A model generated the notes under the pieces. That model was not told where the DNA came from, searched no databases, and saw nothing but the letters and a program-made list of their open reading frames with translations. The position numbers and the translations under genes were made by a program. Source: Raphanus sativus (taxonomy: Eukaryota > Streptophyta > Magnoliopsida > Brassicales > Brassicaceae). Taken from it: a DNA stretch of 64,000 nucleotides. Every line of letters starts with the position of its first letter. The stretch's first letter is position 1. Of this stretch, positions 58,582-64,000 are shown one piece after another. Where the stretch lies: contig NC_079513.1 in assembly GCF_000801105.2 (NCBI RefSeq), forward strand, positions 22,784,273 to 22,848,272, given 5' to 3'.

Positions 58582-60900
58582 CTTTGTTTCTTCAGTATAG
58601 ACGTGGAGATGTTGAAGCAGAGGAGGAAGAAGAAGAAACTAAATAAAAGCAGAAACTATTTTACCTTAGAGGAGACGTTAAAAGAGCTTTTGAGAAGCTT
58701 AAGGAACGTGAGAGTTCAAAGCAGAGTTTGTAAACGAAGCAAGTGCTGTGCTTCAGTATTTCACGCCATTTAACATGCGATTTTCTATTTTATTTATTTT
58801 TTATACAATATTAATATGGTACTAGATTCTGATTTACTCGTGAATAGTCCTTTTTGTTTAGATTTAGGATAATAAATAAAATAAAAGTGCATTCAGCCTA
58901 ATATAGTTGGTCAATACTCAACAAATATATTTTTTTGAAAATTAATACTTCTAGCTCAAAATGTATTCCATAACCAGCATATGAAATTCGAGTTTTCAGA
59001 ATTGAGTAATCCACTTTAGTCATGCCTGGTTTCAGACCTCAGGGTCGTACATCCCCTAATATTTTTTTAAAGCATGTAATTGTTTTTTTAGAGAATAAAT
59101 ATCTTCCCACAGAACTTGTATCTTTAACCTACAATTTTTGTACTTAATTTTTACTAAGTGATTTGGAATTTTAATCATTATATACCAACTCATCATTGAT
59201 ATAAATGTTATGTTAATTGTTTTTCAATAATTAAATCTAGATGCTGATGGGAATGATCATATTTATTGTCTACAATCTTTCAACAAATTTAAGTCAAAAT
59301 AGATCAACTTGAAAACACACAATATGAGAAAAAGTGGTGGATCCAAGCCTAACATTTGGCCAGGAATATTAAAATAAAAATTTAAACATGTAGCTTTGCA
59401 AAACTGAAAGTTGGGTGATTGCTGATTGGAGTCAAAATTAAATTTGGTAAAATAAAACTAAGAACGTGGTCGGCTTCGAACTTCGTGACCCGCAACAGTC
59501 TCATCTTGCCACTTCCTCTCTGTAAAGTTATTTAAGGAGTTGACTTTTTAGAGATCTTATTGTACTGCTTTGCCTTTTCTTTTCCTCTACTTGCTTAGAT
59601 CTTTAGGAATCACCTCAAAATTTCTGATATACTTATTTTGTTTTACGATTTAATAAATTTTTAGCTTTTTTTTTTCAAAAGAAATTCCAAATTATATGGG
59701 GAGCATAAGTATTTTCGGAGGCCTAGACTTTATTTTCAAAAGTCAAAACAAGAAAAAGTACATTATAGTAGGATTTTTCATTTAGTAACAAATGTAACTT
59801 GAATTTGCGTGGGCCCAAAGGAAGGTTAACATAGCCTTCTTTTTTTTGAACAACAAGGTTAACATAGCCATTTGCCCATTAAGACCAATATTTAAATTCA
59901 GCCCAACTTGATCATATCCATTCAACTAAAGTAGGCCGACGGACCAAGGCTTAATTGAAACCGGTAAAAACAAAATATTTTAATATGTGATGATAGTGAA
60001 ACCAAACGAAGGTTCGAAACGTTAGCACTAATCCGAATCCGAATCCGAATTTGCAAGTTATAGTCCAGTTTATCCAATTGTTCCTAGTGAAATTAGGAAC
60101 AAGAGCTTTAAATACTCAACCAGCAAATAAATAATTAGTATATTTTACTCTCATGAGATGATTACAGTCGATGACAACAAAAAATTATTGATTTAGTTCT
60201 ATATTAGATTTAATTCACATAATTTATTTTTTATTTTTATCAATATGATGATTTCATGACCATGCGTTGATGTTTTAAAATATGATTTCTCTTAAAAAAC
60301 TAAATTAAAAAAATCCGATTAAACCGAACCGAAATACAAACCGAACCGTATATAAACCGAACGAAAACCAATTCAAACCAAACTAAATATGATTTACTTC
60401 AACTTGAAATTTTCTAGAACCTAATTAACCAAACCGAACCGATAAAATAACCGAAATGCCCACCCCTAGTCAAAATGAGTCAAAACTCATGAACTAATTC
60501 AATTCGATTCGATTTCTCATAAACACTAAATATATTTTATAAATTCATTTTTCTGTCAACAACATAAAATAGACTTAATTAAGATTTTGCAAACTAAATT
60601 ATAAACACTAAAACCATATAAATGACGTAAAAATAATGGAATCTTCGCACTGCATACTAAATTATCTACTTTTATATTTTGAGTTTGGAAAAACGTATAT
60701 GATTTCACAGTTGCTGAAACTTTCCTTTAAGATGAAAAATCTTCCCAAATAAATTGCAAAAACATATCATTCACTAGTTTACTAATCAAACTTGATTTAG
60801 ATAGTGAATTATATGAGTGGACTTTAATAAACATGAGTTAGTTGACAAGTTTCATCTTTTTATAGTTGTAGTATATATATGAAATATTTTTTTTTTCATT
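58582..60900. other. Intergenic DNA downstream of the arms
   Basis: Promoter of the glycosyltransferase, then AT-rich DNA without a supported gene. It includes a micro-insertion (59822-59869) and a patch rich in AACCGAACC words (60315-60470) ending in ATGCCCACCCCTA, a sequence like the end of common plant hAT MITEs. I could not locate a matching opposite end. Confidence 0.5.
59822..59869. repeat. Micro-insertion: oligo(T)-GAACAAC between 15-bp perfect duplications
   Basis: AAGGTTAACATAGCC at 59822-59836 and 59855-59869 flanks the 18-base insert TTCTTTTTTTTGAACAAC. Confidence 0.65.
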
Positions 60901-60919
60901 TTAACTTTATAAAATAATC

Positions 60920-61080
60920 AAGTAGTCTTGACATAGTGGTAAAAGGTTCACAACTGTGAGTACCGTCATCGGCTCGATTCTCTTTGGCCACACGGAACGC
61001 ATTAAGTGGTGAAAAAACGCAGATTTTGCAGGCCTCGTGGTAATTAGTCTTTAGACCTAGAAAATCTATAGAATCACACA
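60920..61080 (+). mobile_element. Candidate tRNA-derived SINE
   Basis: A box-A-like TAGTGGTAAAAGG (60934 onward) is followed 37 bases later by a box-B-like GGCTCGATTCT (60971 onward), the arrangement of an internal RNA polymerase III promoter. The sequence does not fold into a proper tRNA by eye. The 3' end and target duplication are not clear. Confidence 0.4.
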
Positions 61081-64000
61081 CTACGGTTATAAAAAACTTT
61101 ATAAGATCAATATAAGTAATATATAGATTATCTTTTAAAGAAAATTATTCAAAACTTTCGTTAAAATTACACATTATCATGTTTAAAAATTATTCAAATC
61201 TTCTTATATAAACAAATATTAGGTTATCATTTATTCCACAAAATGATTGATCTCAAATTTAGATATTTCATTTTCACATTTTGAAGTTATATTTAATAAC
61301 TAAATTTAATTATGTTCTAAGATCTATTTTAATATTTTAAGATTTCATATTATGTTATTTATTATATTTATTTTTAATAAATTACGAGCTAACTTGTTTA
61401 ATATATAAAAAATTATATTAAAAAGAAATCGAATTAAGTTAACTCATGAATAATCTAAGCTCATTATAAACTAAGTTGAGTTGAACAAGCTAACTCATCT
61501 TAACACCCTTAAATGGTGGTATAGCTCAAAAAAATTGTGTATTTTTAAACTCAGCTATTAATGTCTCTTTTAGAAAATGTAAAATTTGAGGATTGTATTT
61601 ATACATGTATGTGTATCTTACGCCGTTGTATAAAGTTATTGAAAAAGTTGTAAGAAAATAACACTTGACTTGAGATTAAGGTTTCTGCTTTGCTGGATAC
61701 GTACGGCCTACTTTTTAGTTTTTACTGTGATTTACAATATGACATAGTCACATACAGTATATTGTTAATTAATGACTGATCCAAAATATTAAAAAGCAAA
61801 AGATTATAACATCTCTCAACAACAACAACAGAAACAGTTAAGTGTATGGAATAAATGACGAGACATCAGTTTCATGTTCACGCTTGCAGATTCGAATCGT
61901 CAACTTTGGTTCACTCTTTTGTCTGCCACTTTTTCTTGTTTCAAACTTTTGGTTAACACTGTTAATAGAAATGCATATAGACTTTGATGTTGTTCGCTTC
62001 TCGTTTTTCTTTTCAGCCATGTCCTCTTCTTTCTATTCTCCTTACTTTCTTAATTTGATAATCCCAGCGAATCATCTATTGAATTAAATTATCTTATACA
62101 AGAATACTATATATGCAACACATCTCTTTGATTATTATTTTTTAGCATCTTTTGATTATTCTATAGCATGAATTATGAATTCATCGTCACTTGGTTTCTT
62201 TAATACTATATTTTAATCTCATATATTTTACTCTTCTTAGGTTATACTTGTGTGCATGTCCTTAATGCCTTTTCTACGGCTTCTTTTGCAGCATTTGTCT
62301 TGTACAAAACAATACATAAAACAACCTTTTGGAGGTTTTATCTTATAATCACTGCAAGATTTCCAACCAATGTAGATTTATCAACTTTCTAGATATGTTT
62401 TAATTACTATATACATTACATGGATTGACCTATAAAAACTACAAATGGCTCTAAAGAATCTATTTTCTATCTAAAATTATTGCTAAATTGACCCGTTGGA
62501 AAATGTACTCAACATGTCCAAAACCATTATAATTTGGCATTGTTTCGTAGCCAAACATTTCATATCACTAATCTGTCGCTATTTTCGATTGTTTAAGGAT
62601 ATGTTAACTCTTGGTGGGTAGATATATAATAGAGGTAGGAGGCCACGACGCTAAAAGAAAGTGACATGGAGATTCGGATAAGAACACAATAAAATGATGA
62701 TATGAGACTACAATATGCATAGTATCCTCCTCTTTCTTTTAATTATATACATATATAAGAACATGAATTTTGTTGTCTATAAATTTATCCACTAACAAGT
62801 TAAAGTTTACAACGATTGAAGCTTGCATAGTGACTTGCACCATAAGGTACAGTATTATTTTCTTAAGTGAGTGTTGTCTCTACGTGGTCCATCGCAAAGT
62901 TCTTCGACTCTCTCGATTAAATTCCTAAGTTGAGATTCTAGGTCATGGACCTACAAATATCGATAGAACAACTAATTGGCATATATAATCATACTTGGGA
63001 AATGGTGATTTTTACATGTTTATATTATTATTTTTAACATTTATCATATATTTGTGTGTTTTTACATTTCTTAAAAAGTGATTTCATTGAGTAATTGATG
63101 GTTTACTTATCAATTTTCTTTTCTTCTAAATTCGTGTATTTAACTATGCTCTAAGCATTTAACGATATACATTTGGTCAGACAAAGTAAGGCATATCATC
63201 AACCACAGTTGTGTTCTATGTATCTTGAATCAGTTTTGGTTCAACTAACCTTCCAAGCAGTGACTTATCATGTGTGAATATTAGAATGGGAGATGGCCTC
63301 ATCGAGGAAACCAACCTCCTTTTTCCCCTCCTGCATGATAGACAAATTCATATGTGATCAAATCATTTTTCCCTTCGATATAAAGACCAAATATTTTTTA
63401 CATATCGGTGGAGGATTTTTCAAGGAAGTTGTTGATTTTTCATTCATCCCATTATCTCTCGTTGAACAAGTTATGAAAACAATAATGATTGGTTCTAGTT
63501 AGTATTTCAATTAAGAAGTCAGTTGTCATCCTAAAATCTAATCAAGCAACAAGAATCTCAGAAGAACAAGTTTTAGAACTCCAAGTTTTATCAGACTTAA
63601 TAGTCCTAATAAATACCAGGAATTGAACCAGAATGATATAACATGCATTATCATAATATTGGCTGTCTCGTACCAAGTCTGTTCTATGGTTATGGATCAG
63701 CTTGTTTGAAGTTAATGAATGAATACTTTGGCCAAAAAGGACATGAACTGCTAAGGTACATGGAACCAACTGAGACTTAAGTTTTAAGAAAAGCTCCGAT
63801 TCCATTCTATTTTCACTCGAAAAAGAAAGTTGAAGTAAGAAATGCTCGTTGATAAAAAGAACTAGAAAATATTCCAATTTTCATTTCACAATATATAGAA
63901 TAAAAATAAGTTTATTACATAAATAAAACAATGCATTAATTTTTGTTCATTGCTTCATTTTACTCCAAACGGAATAGGACTGATGTAAAATTCAACTCAA
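61081..64000. other. Gene-poor AT-rich region
   Basis: I see no gene. Overlapping short frames at 61838-62087, one at 63293-63502 and one at 63542-63877 have no homology I recognise, no splice support and biased AT composition. Confidence 0.5.

Noticed and set aside
61838..62087. Overlapping plus and minus ORFs in the right flank
   Set aside because: No family signature, no splice or start context, and opposing frames of similar length argue for chance.
1..64000. CRISPR arrays, operons, phage or prokaryotic defence systems
   Set aside because: No regularly spaced direct repeats or prokaryotic gene organisation; the window is plant nuclear DNA with spliced genes.

Overview
This is nuclear DNA from a flowering plant of the mustard family (Brassicaceae), most likely a Brassica or Raphanus relative. 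Genes carry plant introns, intergenic DNA is AT-rich and full of Helitrons, MITEs and retroposon scraps, and most proteins match, from memory, a run of Arabidopsis thaliana chromosome 5 genes between about At5g57035 and At5g57500. Locus names are recollections used for orientation. The window is scaffolded sequence with two 100-base N gaps (9867-9966 and 21167-21266).

Layout. Segment A (1-9866): a glyoxalase-family gene, a USP/kinase/U-box gene, then intergenic DNA with a hAT element, a Harbinger-like MITE and a LINE remnant. Segment B (9967-21166, a gap on each side): VDAC4-like porin, an AAA-ATPase and TML (TPLATE-complex muniscin-like), ending in the 5' end of a Helitron. Segment C (21267-64000): 3' end of a villin, a hexose-phosphate epimerase, VIN3, an ADIP-like coiled-coil gene, XRCC3, a second TML, a 6.6-kb Copia retrotransposon, a second AAA-ATPase, a second VDAC4 and a GT31-like glycosyltransferase.

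The main structural signal is that segment B is repeated, inverted, inside segment C. 9967-20850 corresponds to 38431-55809, and the right copy is longer because of the Copia insertion. From the middle of TML to VDAC4 the copies agree almost base for base. In the 5' half of TML and upstream they differ by several percent, with an abrupt switch. The right copy lies in the syntenic place; segment B does not. A misplaced alternative-haplotype or paralogous contig is the simplest reading, but a real inverted duplication with gene conversion cannot be excluded.

Other points of note: the VIN3 model lacks nearly all of its fibronectin III domain; the AAA-ATPase intron reads correctly only with a GC-AG splice pair; XRCC3 and the right TML carry single-base, mostly homopolymer, frameshifts within 35.1-39.8 kb; and several 10-25-bp oligo(T)/oligo(A) insertions sit between perfect or near-perfect 9-16-bp target duplications, as if they were minimal retroposon tails.

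The genes do not form one pathway. They are housekeeping and developmental genes (endocytosis, mitochondrial transport, DNA repair, vernalization, actin bundling, sugar metabolism) kept in ancestral order. I saw no CRISPR array, operon or prokaryotic system.
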